Origin: CAYUEN01 sp964443745
Lineage (GTDB): Bacteria; Campylobacterota; Campylobacteria; Campylobacterales; QNZT01
Direction: 5' to 3'
NCBI GenBank assembly: GCA_964443745.1
Contig: CAYUEN010000016.1
Span: forward strand, 1 to 45,491
Length of the DNA stretch: 45,491 bases
Positions 1 through 8,616 of the stretch are shown here, piece by piece. The notes beneath the pieces are model-generated. The model was not told the origin of the DNA. It saw nothing but the letters and a program-made list of their open reading frames with translations, and did not search any database. The translations under genes were made by a program, and so were the position numbers. Positions within the stretch are counted from its first letter, which is position 1. Each line of letters opens with the position of its first letter.

Positions 1-56
1 GTGAAGGAAGCGATAATGGAAATACTCTTTGGTATCCTGGGAGGGTGGTTTTTCAT
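1..56 (-). CDS. 5' end of an unidentified gene (partial)
   Basis: An ATG 8 nt after the Hpt gene's stop codon opens a frame that runs off the window edge, giving MKNHPPRIPKSISIIASF. The spacing suggests it is the next gene of the same minus-strand operon. There is no strong Shine-Dalgarno sequence (only a weak GAGA in the Hpt stop region). Eighteen residues are too few to identify a family, so no function is proposed. Confidence 0.4.
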   Translation of the reverse strand, partial: MKNHPPRIPKSISIIASF

Positions 57-64
57 CGAATATC

Positions 65-475
65 TCAGGAACGTACCAGTTCGAGAGGGACTTTGATGAT
101 CGTATGGTCCAACGGTGAAAAATTTTCGGCATCCGATTCGAGATCGACCCTGTAGCGATCGAGTTGGTCGCTTATTTTCAGCAGCCATTCAATCAGCGCT
201 TCGCTGGCGGGACCTTCCAGTTCGCGACACTCCTCCAACACCTCTTCGGCGAGGGTTACCAGCTTGTTGATCGGCGTAATTTTCAGATATCCCGAAGCCG
301 ATTTGAGATTGTGGAAAATGCGAAAAAGTTCGTTGACGTTTCTATCGAACCACTCCGGCTTTTCGAGCTTGACGATCAAAGGCTCCATCGCTTCGCTCAT
401 CGTTCCGAAATGGCCCAGAAATTCTTCCAAAATATCGTAGTCGAATTCGCTTTCGAGCCGTTTGAAGATACCCAT
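65..475 (-). CDS. Stand-alone Hpt (histidine phosphotransfer) domain protein
   Basis: This small helical protein of 136 aa carries the Hpt signature FHNLKSASGYL, with the candidate phospho-accepting His at about residue 55. Hpt proteins relay phosphate between receiver domains in multi-step phosphorelays in the cytoplasm. The start is placed at MGIFKRL because AAGGAG lies about 7 nt upstream. The 15 residues upstream in frame (from 520) overlap the promoter and are unlikely to be translated. No kinase or receiver domain is fused or adjacent inside the window, so its partners are unknown. It diverges from mfd and shares a symmetrical promoter region with it. The domain call is firm; the pathway is not. 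Confidence 0.8.
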   Translation of the reverse strand: MGIFKRLESEFDYDILEEFLGHFGTMSEAMEPLIVKLEKPEWFDRNVNELFRIFHNLKSASGYLKITPINKLVTLAEEVLEECRELEGPASEALIEWLLKISDQLDRYRVDLESDAENFSPLDHTIIKVPLELVRS

Positions 476-494
476 ACACTCTCCTTGTTGCGAT

Positions 495-517
495 ATTATA
501 CCACAGGATGGTATAAT
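495..517. promoter_or_regulatory. Divergent, palindromic promoter pair for hpt and mfd
   Basis: ATTATACCA (495-503) and TGGTATAAT (509-517) form a perfect 9-bp inverted repeat with a 5-nt spacer. Each arm is an extended -10 (TGGTATAAT) reading outward: minus strand toward the Hpt gene, plus strand toward mfd. Neither has an evident -35. The two -10 boxes are only 11 bp apart, so two polymerases probably cannot occupy both at once. Confidence 0.7.
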
Positions 518-541
518 CACCTAAAATATTGAAAGGTTTGT

Positions 542-3523
542 TTGCAGGCAAGACTCTACGAATACTTCATACACTCTCCCGACATCGAACTTTTGATCGT
601 ACGCGACGAAAAGGAGGCGAAAGAGGCGGGCGACCTGCTGGATCTGCTCTCCTATAGAGCGGTCGTGTTGCCGGATCTGAGGGTACGCCGGGGAGAGGAT
701 CTGCGCCCCTACAGGGAGGAGTTGATCGCACTGCTGGAGGGGCTGGATGGTTTTTATCATCTAAAGGATTCCAAAAAGATTCTCGTATCGCCGCTGCGTA
801 CCGCGTTGATCGCCTGGCCGAAAGCCGAACTCTTCAAACGAGAATCTCTGTCGTTCGCGCAGCGGATCGATCTGAACGCATTCAAGGAGCGTATGCTCCA
901 TTGGGGGTACAGCTTCGTCGAAGTGATCCAGGAGAAAGGGGAAATCTCTTTTAGAGGGGATATCATCGATATCTTTCCTCCCGGAACCCAAACCCCCTAT
1001 CGCATTTCGCTCTTTGACGAGGAGATCGAGAGCATCAGGCGTTTCGATCTTCAGACCCAAAAGAGCCACAAGGAGGAGATCGAGACGATCACCCTCGCTC
1101 CCGCTCTTTTCGGTTTCGATCACGAAGCGTACGCCGAAGTTCGAAAAGGCGTGATGAAGATGGGAAGCGACGCGTTCGAAAAGGATCTGCTTTCGCTCGG
1201 CCTCTGGGCGCTGGGGGAGTACGCTTTCGAGCCTTTGGATCGCTATCGTGCGGTAGCGGGAAGCGCACTGTCGGAAGAGACGGAAGAGATCGCCTCATGG
1301 GAGGGGAGCGAAGTTCGAAAGCTGGAGAGAGTACGCGAGCTTCCCCTTATTCCTCAAGCAAGCCGTGTCAAAGAGATCGTACCGGCCGATATCGAGAGTC
1401 TCGTAGCGTTTCACAAAGAGAAGAAAATCACGCTGCTTGCCGCGAACGAAGCGCTTTTGAAGCAGGCGGGGATTTTCGAACTTGGGAAGATGGAGTGGCT
1501 TCGTAAAGAGGGGATCGTCAACCTGATCACGCCCGATCGGCTGATCCTTTCGCTCAACAAAACCGCGCGCAAGAGAAGACGCAAGAGGGCCACGATCGTA
1601 CTGGATGAACTGCAGGCGGGCGACTACGTCGTGCATGAAAACTACGGTGTAGGAATCTTCAGAGGGCTCAAAAGCACGAAAGTTTTAGGTGTGGTCCGCG
1701 ATTTCGTCGAAATCGCCTATCAGGGGGAGGATCGGCTTTTGGTGCCGGTGGAGAATCTGGAGGTGATCGACCGTTATATCGGAGAGGGGGGCGCACTGGC
1801 GGTCGTGGATCGTCTGGGCAGAGGGAGTTTTCAGAAACTCAAAGCCAAAGCGAGAGAGAGGCTTTTTGCTATCGCACGGGAGATTGTCGAGATCGCCGCC
1901 AAAAGGGAATTGATAGAGGCCCCCGTGATTAAAACCGATTCGGCCGAGATCGCACTTTTTCAAAACGACGCGGGATTTGACTACACCGAAGATCAGACGA
2001 AGAGTATCGAGCGGATTTTTCAAGCGTTGCGAAGCGGACACGTGATGGATATGCTTTTGAGCGGTGATGTGGGATTCGGAAAGACGGAGGTGGCGATGAA
2101 CGCGATTTTCGCCACCGTCAAGAGCGGCTATCAAGCCGCCTTCGTCGCTCCGACGACACTGCTCGTTTCCCAGCACTTCAAAACACTTCAAGAACGGATG
2201 GCGCCTTACGGTATTCGTGTCGCCAAACTCGACCGTTTCGTCACGGCGGCCCGCAAAAGAGAGGTGCTCAAAGGATTGAAGGAGGGATCGATCGATCTTT
2301 GTGTCGGCACCCATGCGCTTTTTGGGGCGGAGTTTGCCGATCTTGCGCTCTTAATTTTGGATGAAGAGCATAAATTCGGCGTCAAACAGAAAGAGAGACT
2401 CAAAAGCCTCAAAGAACACCTTCATGTTCTTTCGATGAGTGCGACCCCGATTCCCAGAAGTCTCAATATGGCGCTTTCGTCGATCAAGCAGTATGCGCAA
2501 CTTCTCACGCCGCCGGCCGATCGGGAGGATGTGCGTACCTTCGTCAAGGCGTACGACGAAAATCTCATCAAAGAGGTGATCCTTCGCGAAAAGCGGAGGG
2601 GAGGACAGATCTTTTTCATCCACAACCGCATCGCCGGCATCGAAGCCAAGCGAAACGAACTGCTGCGTCTTTTGCCGGATCTGAAAATTTTGGTGCTTCA
2701 TTCGAAGGTGCCGCCCGCAACGAGCGAACGGGAGATTCTCGCTTTCGAAGAGGGGGCCTACGATCTACTGCTTTCGACTTCGATCGTCGAATCGGGGATC
2801 CATCTGCCCAACGTCAATACGATGATCGTCGAAGAGGCCGACAAATTCGGCATGGCGGATCTGCACCAGCTTCGCGGACGGGTGGGGCGCGGCTCCAGAC
2901 AAGGATATTGCTATTTTCTGGTGCGCGACAAGGATGCTTTGAGCGAAGAGTCCAAAAGACGTCTGCTCGCACTCGAATCCAACTCCTTTCTGGGCAGCGG
3001 TTCGGTACTGGCCTATCATGACCTGGAAATCAGGGGAGGCGGAAATCTTATCGGAGAGGCGCAAAGCGGCCATATCAAGAACATCGGTTATTCGCTCTAT
3101 CTGAGGATGCTCGAAGATGCGATCAACCAATTGATGGGAAAAGTGGGTACGCAGAAAAAAGAGGTGGAGATCAAACTCTCCGTCAGTGCCTATCTGAGCC
3201 CTGAATCGGTGGGAGAGGACCGGGTACGTCTGGAGCTCTACAGAAGGCTGAGCAGATGCGAAAGCGTGGCGGAAGTGTATGAAATCGAGGAGGAGATGAT
3301 CGATCGTTTCGGGAGACTCGATACCCCCACGAAACAGTTTCTGCAGATCATCGTCATCAAGATTCTGGCCGCACGCCGAAAGATCGTCCAGATCTCGAGC
3401 TATCGAGAGCATGTCACGATTTTATACGAAGGGGAACGCAAAAGTCACCTCAAGGCTCCCAGTAGGGATGATGACGATATTCTCGAAACGGTACTCGGAT
3501 ACCTCAGAAAAGAGGCTGCATGA
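542..3523 (+). CDS. mfd: Transcription-repair coupling factor Mfd
   Basis: Mfd is a DNA translocase that displaces stalled RNA polymerase and recruits UvrA to lesions on the transcribed strand. The order is an N-terminal UvrB-like region, a CarD/RID polymerase-interaction domain near residues 358-375 (GDYVVHENYGVGIF), two RecA-like helicase lobes (Walker A GDVGFGKT near 507-514, DEEH near 607, LRGRVGRG near 777) and a C-terminal TRCF domain. At 993 aa it is shorter than the roughly 1150 aa of E. coli, as is usual in Campylobacterota. The start is TTG at 542, supported by GAAAGG 5 nt upstream and by the extended -10 at 509-517. Its end overlaps the ABC gene by 4 nt (ATGA), implying translational coupling. 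Confidence 0.96.
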   Translation: MQARLYEYFIHSPDIELLIVRDEKEAKEAGDLLDLLSYRAVVLPDLRVRRGEDLRPYREELIALLEGLDGFYHLKDSKKILVSPLRTALIAWPKAELFKRESLSFAQRIDLNAFKERMLHWGYSFVEVIQEKGEISFRGDIIDIFPPGTQTPYRISLFDEEIESIRRFDLQTQKSHKEEIETITLAPALFGFDHEAYAEVRKGVMKMGSDAFEKDLLSLGLWALGEYAFEPLDRYRAVAGSALSEETEEIASWEGSEVRKLERVRELPLIPQASRVKEIVPADIESLVAFHKEKKITLLAANEALLKQAGIFELGKMEWLRKEGIVNLITPDRLILSLNKTARKRRRKRATIVLDELQAGDYVVHENYGVGIFRGLKSTKVLGVVRDFVEIAYQGEDRLLVPVENLEVIDRYIGEGGALAVVDRLGRGSFQKLKAKARERLFAIAREIVEIAAKRELIEAPVIKTDSAEIALFQNDAGFDYTEDQTKSIERIFQALRSGHVMDMLLSGDVGFGKTEVAMNAIFATVKSGYQAAFVAPTTLLVSQHFKTLQERMAPYGIRVAKLDRFVTAARKREVLKGLKEGSIDLCVGTHALFGAEFADLALLILDEEHKFGVKQKERLKSLKEHLHVLSMSATPIPRSLNMALSSIKQYAQLLTPPADREDVRTFVKAYDENLIKEVILREKRRGGQIFFIHNRIAGIEAKRNELLRLLPDLKILVLHSKVPPATSEREILAFEEGAYDLLLSTSIVESGIHLPNVNTMIVEEADKFGMADLHQLRGRVGRGSRQGYCYFLVRDKDALSEESKRRLLALESNSFLGSGSVLAYHDLEIRGGGNLIGEAQSGHIKNIGYSLYLRMLEDAINQLMGKVGTQKKEVEIKLSVSAYLSPESVGEDRVRLELYRRLSRCESVAEVYEIEEEMIDRFGRLDTPTKQFLQIIVIKILAARRKIVQISSYREHVTILYEGERKSHLKAPSRDDDDILETVLGYLRKEAA

Positions 3524-5307
3524 GATACACCTTCAAAGAGATCGCCAAAGAGTTGGGCAGATACAGGAGTCGTCTGATCGGGGCAAATCTCATCGCGATT
3601 TTCGCCGTACTCGTAGCGACTCCCGCACCGCTTCTGATCCCGCTTCTGGTGGATGAAGTGTTGCTTCACAAGCCCGGAAAGCTGCTCTCGGCGATCGATG
3701 CCGTTTTCGCGCCTCCGCACGAGAGTTGGTTCTACGTTTTGGTCGTACTCTGTCTGACGGTGACGCTGCGCGCTCTCTTTTTCCTTCTGAGTGTCTGGCA
3801 AAACTGGCATTTTAGCGTCATCTCCAAACATATCACCTACACCATCAGGCGGGCGCTACTTCGGCATATCGAGCGGGTGAGCCTGAGTCAGTTCGAGAGT
3901 ATGGGAAGCGGGAGGATCGCATCGTTGATGGTCGTTGATGTCGCGACGATCGAGCAGTTTCTGGGAGTTGGTATCAGCCGGCTGATCATTTCGGTTTTGA
4001 CGGTGATCGGCGTGGGGGCGGTGCTCTTGTGGATCCACTGGCAACTCGCGCTTTTTATCCTGCTGCTGAATCCTTTCATCATTCTGCTGACGACGAAGAT
4101 CGGCCGAAAGGTGGCCAGACTCAAAAAAGCCGAAAACGCCAAAACCGCCCTTTTCCAGGAGGCGCTCGGCGAGACCCTCGATCTTTTTCATCAAGTGCGC
4201 GCCAGCAATCAGGAGAGACGTTTTATAGACGATTTGATCAAAAAGGCCTCCCATATCAAGGAGGCGGCGATTGCGTTCGGTTTCAAAAGCGACGCGGCGG
4301 CACGCTTTTCGTTTCTTCTTTTTCTTTCGGGATTCGAACTCTTCAGGGCGGCCGGTATCCTGATGGTGGCCTATTCGGATCTCTCCATCGGACTGATGCT
4401 GGCGGTATTCGGCTATCTGTGGGTGATCATGACGCCGGTACAGGAGATTATCGGGATTCAATACGCTTACCACAACGCAAAGGCGGCGCTCGATCGCATC
4501 AACCAGATTTTCGCGCTCGAGCAGGAGCCGGCGTTCGCTCACCGAAAAAATCCTTTCAAAAACCGCAGAAGCAACGAAATAGAGATCAAAGACCTCACCT
4601 TCGCCTACGCCGACGCTCCCCCGGTACTCAAATCGATAAACATGAAGATCGAAAGAGGCGCCAAAGTGGCGATCGTGGGTGCGAGCGGGAGCGGCAAAAC
4701 GACACTGGCGCAACTGATCGTGGGATTTTACTACCCCAAGGAGGGGGATATCCGCTACGACGGAGCGAGTTTTCGAGAAATCGGGCTGGATGTGATCAGA
4801 GAGCATGTCTATCTGGTGTTGCAGCATCCGATGCTTTTTAACGACACGATTCGATTCAACCTCACCTTCGGCAAACCTGTAAGCGACGAAAAGATACGCG
4901 AAGCGCTGAAAATCGCCCAGATGGAGCGGTTCGTGGAGGAGTTGGAGAATGGGCTGGAGACGCAGGTGGGCAAAAACGGCATCAAACTCTCCGGCGGTCA
5001 GCGTCAGCGTCTCTCGATCGCGAGGATGGTGATCGCCGATCCCAACGTCATCATTCTGGACGAGTCGACTTCCGCGCTCGATTCCCATACCGAAAACAGA
5101 CTTTTCGAGGCGCTCTCAGAGTATCTGAAAGAGAGAACGACTATAATAATAGCCCACAGACTCACCACGATCAAAAACGCCGATTACATCTACGTGATGG
5201 AGTCGGGCGAGATCGAGGAGGAGGGGACCTTCGACGCGTTGATCGCGCAGGAGGGGCGTTTTGCCAGCTATTACCACAATACCGAATCAAGGAGCACGAA
5301 CCGATGA
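3520..5307 (+). CDS. MsbA-like ABC exporter (fused permease and ATPase)
   Basis: This is a half-transporter of 595 aa. The N-terminal half has about six membrane helices (first near residues 20-45). The C-terminal half is a nucleotide-binding domain with Walker A VGASGSGKT (near 387-395), signature LSGGQRQR (near 489), Walker B VIILDESTSALD and an H-loop IIIAHRLTT. It should work as a homodimer in the inner membrane. The family includes MsbA, which flips lipid A, and many multidrug or lipid exporters. The following lipid-binding SYLF, DedA and glycosyltransferase genes favour an envelope-lipid role, but the substrate is inference. It is coupled to mfd by a 4-nt overlap and to the next gene in the same way. 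Confidence 0.9.
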   Translation: MRYTFKEIAKELGRYRSRLIGANLIAIFAVLVATPAPLLIPLLVDEVLLHKPGKLLSAIDAVFAPPHESWFYVLVVLCLTVTLRALFFLLSVWQNWHFSVISKHITYTIRRALLRHIERVSLSQFESMGSGRIASLMVVDVATIEQFLGVGISRLIISVLTVIGVGAVLLWIHWQLALFILLLNPFIILLTTKIGRKVARLKKAENAKTALFQEALGETLDLFHQVRASNQERRFIDDLIKKASHIKEAAIAFGFKSDAAARFSFLLFLSGFELFRAAGILMVAYSDLSIGLMLAVFGYLWVIMTPVQEIIGIQYAYHNAKAALDRINQIFALEQEPAFAHRKNPFKNRRSNEIEIKDLTFAYADAPPVLKSINMKIERGAKVAIVGASGSGKTTLAQLIVGFYYPKEGDIRYDGASFREIGLDVIREHVYLVLQHPMLFNDTIRFNLTFGKPVSDEKIREALKIAQMERFVEELENGLETQVGKNGIKLSGGQRQRLSIARMVIADPNVIILDESTSALDSHTENRLFEALSEYLKERTTIIIAHRLTTIKNADYIYVMESGEIEEEGTFDALIAQEGRFASYYHNTESRSTNR

Positions 5308-5954
5308 AAAAAGGGCTTTTGATACTGCTGTTGTCTTTGACGACGCTATGGGCCGTGACGGCGGAGGAGCAGCGCATACTAGATGCGATCAAGGTGATCG
5401 AGCAGATGAAAGGATCCAAAAAAAGCAAGATCCCCCCTTCGCTCTTTCGCCGCTCCGAAGCGGTCGCCGTCATTCCCGAAAGCTATCGTGTGGGATTTAT
5501 CGTCGGGGGGCGTCATGGACGGGGGATCTTGATCGCACGGAACGAAAAAGGCGTATGGGGCGATCCGGTCTTTATCGAATTGACGGGCATGAGCGTCGGC
5601 TTGCAGGCGGGAGCGAGCAAATCGGATATCGTGATCGCTTTCAAGAACCGCGCATCGATTCGGGGGTTGATCAGCTCGAAAGTGACACTGGGTGTGGATG
5701 TGAGTGTCGCCGCGGGAGGGACCGGTACGGATGTGAGCGCCGATACCGATCTTTTTCTCAAAGCCCGAGCGGTCTCCTACGCCAAAAGCAAGGGCCTTTT
5801 CGCCGGTGTCGCGCTCAAAAGCGGGGTGATCAGCGTCGACGAGAGGGCCAACGAACGCTTTTACGGCAGACACATTCCGATCACCGACATTCTCAACGAC
5901 TATCGAATCGACGAACCTCCGATCGTGGAGCGGTTGCGTAGAGTGCTGAGATAA
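5304..5954 (+). CDS. Secreted SYLF (Ysc84-like) lipid-binding protein
   Basis: The 216-aa product starts with a signal peptide (MKKGLLILLLSLTTLWAVTA). It then shows the SYLF/Ysc84 pattern: a glycine-rich segment VGFIVGGRHGRGILIAR, the GMSVGLQAGASKSDIVI region, and the VDVSVAAGGTGTDVSADTDL and SKGLFAGVALKSG segments. SYLF domains bind phospholipids or phosphoinositides in eukaryotes. Bacterial members are mostly periplasmic and poorly characterised. Its ATG overlaps the ABC exporter's stop (ATGA), and AAGGAG lies 9 nt upstream. A role in envelope lipid handling together with the exporter is an inference from context. Confidence 0.85.
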   Translation: MKKGLLILLLSLTTLWAVTAEEQRILDAIKVIEQMKGSKKSKIPPSLFRRSEAVAVIPESYRVGFIVGGRHGRGILIARNEKGVWGDPVFIELTGMSVGLQAGASKSDIVIAFKNRASIRGLISSKVTLGVDVSVAAGGTGTDVSADTDLFLKARAVSYAKSKGLFAGVALKSGVISVDERANERFYGRHIPITDILNDYRIDEPPIVERLRRVLR

Positions 5955-5957
5955 CCG

Positions 5958-6518
5958 ATGGAAGATCTGCTCGGCTCGCTCTCCACATATGGCTATATCG
6001 CCCTCTTTTTCTATTCGTTGGGAGGCGGTTTTTTCGGCTTGATCGCCGCGGGTGCGCTCAGCTATCTGGGAAAGATGGATATTGCCGTTTCGATTCTCGT
6101 CGCTTTTGCCGCCAACTATCTGGGGGATATGATCCTTTTCTATCTGGCGCGTTACAACCGGCAGGTGATTATGCCCTATATGAAAAATCACCGCAGAAAA
6201 CTCGCCTTGAGCCATATGCTGGTGAAAAAATACGGCGATTTCGCCGTTTTCATCCAGAAGTTCATCTACGGCGTCAAAACGCTCGTGCCGATCGTGATGG
6301 GGCTGAGCAAATACCCCTTTTTCAGATTCGGCTTGCTCAATCTTCCCGCTTCGATGATCTTTTCACTCTTTTTCGGTCTACTAAGCTATTACGGCGGTGC
6401 TTCGATCGTGGAATTCGCCGGCTATGTCAAAAACAATCCATGGCTTCTTCCTCTCATCCTCTTCACGTTGGGAGGTGGCTTGTGGCTCTATTTCGAAAAG
6501 GCGACGAAGCGGCGCTAA
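5958..6518 (+). CDS. DedA-family membrane protein
   Basis: This 186-aa polytopic protein has the DedA/SNARE-associated layout: a glycine-rich re-entrant segment (YSLGGGFFGLIAAGALSYLG), a second helix with AANYLGDMILFYLARY, and the conserved FIYGVKTLVPIVMGLSKYPFFRF region before the last two helices. DedA proteins are implicated in recycling lipid carriers across the inner membrane. It begins 3 nt after the SYLF stop. The Shine-Dalgarno is weak, so translation probably depends on coupling. Length is near the usual 190-220 aa. Confidence 0.85.
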   Translation: MEDLLGSLSTYGYIALFFYSLGGGFFGLIAAGALSYLGKMDIAVSILVAFAANYLGDMILFYLARYNRQVIMPYMKNHRRKLALSHMLVKKYGDFAVFIQKFIYGVKTLVPIVMGLSKYPFFRFGLLNLPASMIFSLFFGLLSYYGGASIVEFAGYVKNNPWLLPLILFTLGGGLWLYFEKATKRR

Positions 6519-6521
6519 ATT

Positions 6522-7331
6522 ATGAAAATCAGCGTCGTCATTCCCGTCTACAACCGTCCCGAGATGGTCGTTCGGGCGATCGAGAGCGTACGCTCCCAGA
6601 CGCTTTCGCCCTATGAAATCGTCGTCGTCGATGACGGCTCCACCGATCGTACTCCCGCCGTATTGCGAAAGTACGATTCTCTCATCCGGTCGCTCAGAAC
6701 GCCCAACAGGGGGGTGGCGGCGGCGAGAAACGCCGGCGTCGCGATCGCCGAAGGAGAGTGGATCGCCTTTTTGGATTCGGACGATATGTGGGATCCAAAG
6801 AAGCTGGAAATCCAATCAGCCTTCCACAAAACGCATCCGGATATCCTGATTTCGCATACGGCGGAGATCTGGATCAAAAGAGGCAGGCGGATTTTCCAGA
6901 AGAGGCATCATGAAAAACCGCAGGGGTGGTGTTTTTACGAAAATCTCCCTTTTTGCAAAATTGCTCCCTCTTCGGTGATGATCGCGCGGACGCTTTTTGA
7001 AAAGATGGGGGGATTTGACGAAACGTTTCGAATCTGCGAAGATCATGATCTTTGGCTAAGAATCACCAGATCGTATTTCCTTGGATTGATCGATGTACCG
7101 CTCGTGACCAAATACGGAGGCCATCGGGATCAACTCTCCGCCACGCCGATCATCGAACGCCATCGTATCGAAGCGCTGCGCAAACACCTGCCGGATAAGA
7201 GGGTGGTTTCGCAAATCGAGAGGAAGATGAAAATTCTCTGGAAAGGGGCGCTACGATATGGAAACAGTGAGGTTCTCGCCTATCTGGAGACGGTGAAGAG
7301 GGAGATAGAGTGTGTCAAGTCACATTTTTGA
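6522..7331 (+). CDS. Family 2 glycosyltransferase
   Basis: This 269-aa enzyme has the GT-A fold of GT2 transferases: VVIPVYNRPEMVVRAIESV at the N-terminus, VVVDDGSTDRT, RGVAAARNAG, the metal-binding LDSDD motif (DxD class) near residues 85-90, and a downstream ICEDHDLWLRI segment. It should transfer a sugar from a nucleotide sugar to a surface glycan. Acceptor and sugar cannot be told from sequence. It ends the mfd-led run, 3 nt after the DedA gene. Its 3' end overlaps the convergent TAXI gene by 17 nt. Confidence 0.9.
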   Translation: MKISVVIPVYNRPEMVVRAIESVRSQTLSPYEIVVVDDGSTDRTPAVLRKYDSLIRSLRTPNRGVAAARNAGVAIAEGEWIAFLDSDDMWDPKKLEIQSAFHKTHPDILISHTAEIWIKRGRRIFQKRHHEKPQGWCFYENLPFCKIAPSSVMIARTLFEKMGGFDETFRICEDHDLWLRITRSYFLGLIDVPLVTKYGGHRDQLSATPIIERHRIEALRKHLPDKRVVSQIERKMKILWKGALRYGNSEVLAYLETVKREIECVKSHF

Positions 7332-8616
7332 GAGTCGGATTTTTTTGTCGTTTTTGCCGTAGTCGTTCCAATATGAACGCCACATGGGTTCGAAGCAGAT
7401 AGTATTCTCCCATATATGAGAGTGGCACGTCCGTATGTCGTTTGATCTCTTCCTGCAAAGATTCCAGTTCCGTGATATAGTCGTCGATTTTAGATGGCGT
7501 GATCTTTTCGATCTGTTTGTCCACTTCATCCAGTTTTTCATACCAGCGGTAGATTTTGGAACGGATACGCCAGCGGTAGAGTGGAAGGAAACTCTTTGTC
7601 AGAGGGATCAGTAGTGTAAGTATTGGAATCAGCATGATTTTGAGACGGTAGATATTGGCGGCGATCCAGTATGGAAAAATTTTTTCCAGCCAGCTTTCGC
7701 CCTCTCTGAAGTAACGCGATGCGGCCGGGTGAACAGGAAGTTGAACGGAGGTGAGATTCGGATAGTCGGTTTCGGTGACGAGCAGTTCGTTGGATGGTCT
7801 TTGGGCTTCTTTTACCACCTTGCTTACGAGTCTGACGAGTGTTCCATCGAGTGTTTTGCGGGTAACCACCATCGCGGAAGCGGCGAGGAGATGCAAGCGT
7901 CGTGCGGGAATGTTTCTGGATAGACTGATGGCCCCTTCCGGTAGAACGATACCGGACAAATAGGGGAAGCGAAGATGGAACGCGTCGATTCTCTCAATCG
8001 GAAGAAGACGTAGAGAGGGTGATGTCAGGCAACTTCGAAGTTCCGAAGAGGTGGCGGAGACGACACGGAAGAAGGCGTCGATCTCCTTTTTTTTCAAGAG
8101 TCGGCATCCTTCGGAGGCATTCAGATCGAGCAGGGCGGTGTTGTTTTGATCGAGTCCGACCTCTTTGAGTATCTCTTCACTCAATGCAAACGTACCGCTT
8201 CCTCGTTCGCCGATCGCGATACGCTTACCTTTCAAATCGTTGATTCGTTGGAATTTGCTTTTTTTTCGTACGAAAATCCAGAGAGGTTCCGGGTAGATCG
8301 CGGCGATGGCATTGATCGTCTCTTCATCGCCGGATTTGGCGGTTCCCGCCTGTATAAATCCGATATCCGCTTTGTGTCGCAGCAACAGTTCACGCGTCTG
8401 AAGAGAACCGGCCGTTTCGATGATATGGACTTCGACTCCCTCCGATTTCAAAATCTGTGCGTACCGTTTGGCGTATTCGTAATAAACTCCCCCTTTCCGT
8501 CCTGTAGCGATCGTCAACTCTTTTTTCGGTGCGGGTTCGACGAAACGGGCGCTTACCCCGAAAGCGATCAAGATGATGAAAAAGAGCGGTAACCAGATTT
8601 TGATCGCTTCACGCAT
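7315..8616 (-). CDS. Membrane-anchored TAXI-type substrate-binding protein
   Basis: This 433-aa protein has an N-terminal membrane segment (about residues 5-23) followed by a periplasmic NMT1/TAXI-type ligand-binding domain (KKELTIATGRKGGVYYEYAK, IETAGSLQTRELL, ADIGFIQAGTA, LKGKRIAIGERGSGT). Unlike a classical TRAP binding protein it continues into a second membrane segment (MLIPILTLLIPLTKSF) and a charged coiled-coil tail that should lie in the cytoplasm. No TRAP permease is adjacent. It starts directly after the tgt stop (TAG then ATG) with a GGGGGA ribosome site inside tgt. A sensory or scaffold role is possible but inferred; the ligand is unknown. Confidence 0.75.
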   Translation of the reverse strand: MREAIKIWLPLFFIILIAFGVSARFVEPAPKKELTIATGRKGGVYYEYAKRYAQILKSEGVEVHIIETAGSLQTRELLLRHKADIGFIQAGTAKSGDEETINAIAAIYPEPLWIFVRKKSKFQRINDLKGKRIAIGERGSGTFALSEEILKEVGLDQNNTALLDLNASEGCRLLKKKEIDAFFRVVSATSSELRSCLTSPSLRLLPIERIDAFHLRFPYLSGIVLPEGAISLSRNIPARRLHLLAASAMVVTRKTLDGTLVRLVSKVVKEAQRPSNELLVTETDYPNLTSVQLPVHPAASRYFREGESWLEKIFPYWIAANIYRLKIMLIPILTLLIPLTKSFLPLYRWRIRSKIYRWYEKLDEVDKQIEKITPSKIDDYITELESLQEEIKRHTDVPLSYMGEYYLLRTHVAFILERLRQKRQKNPTLKNVT

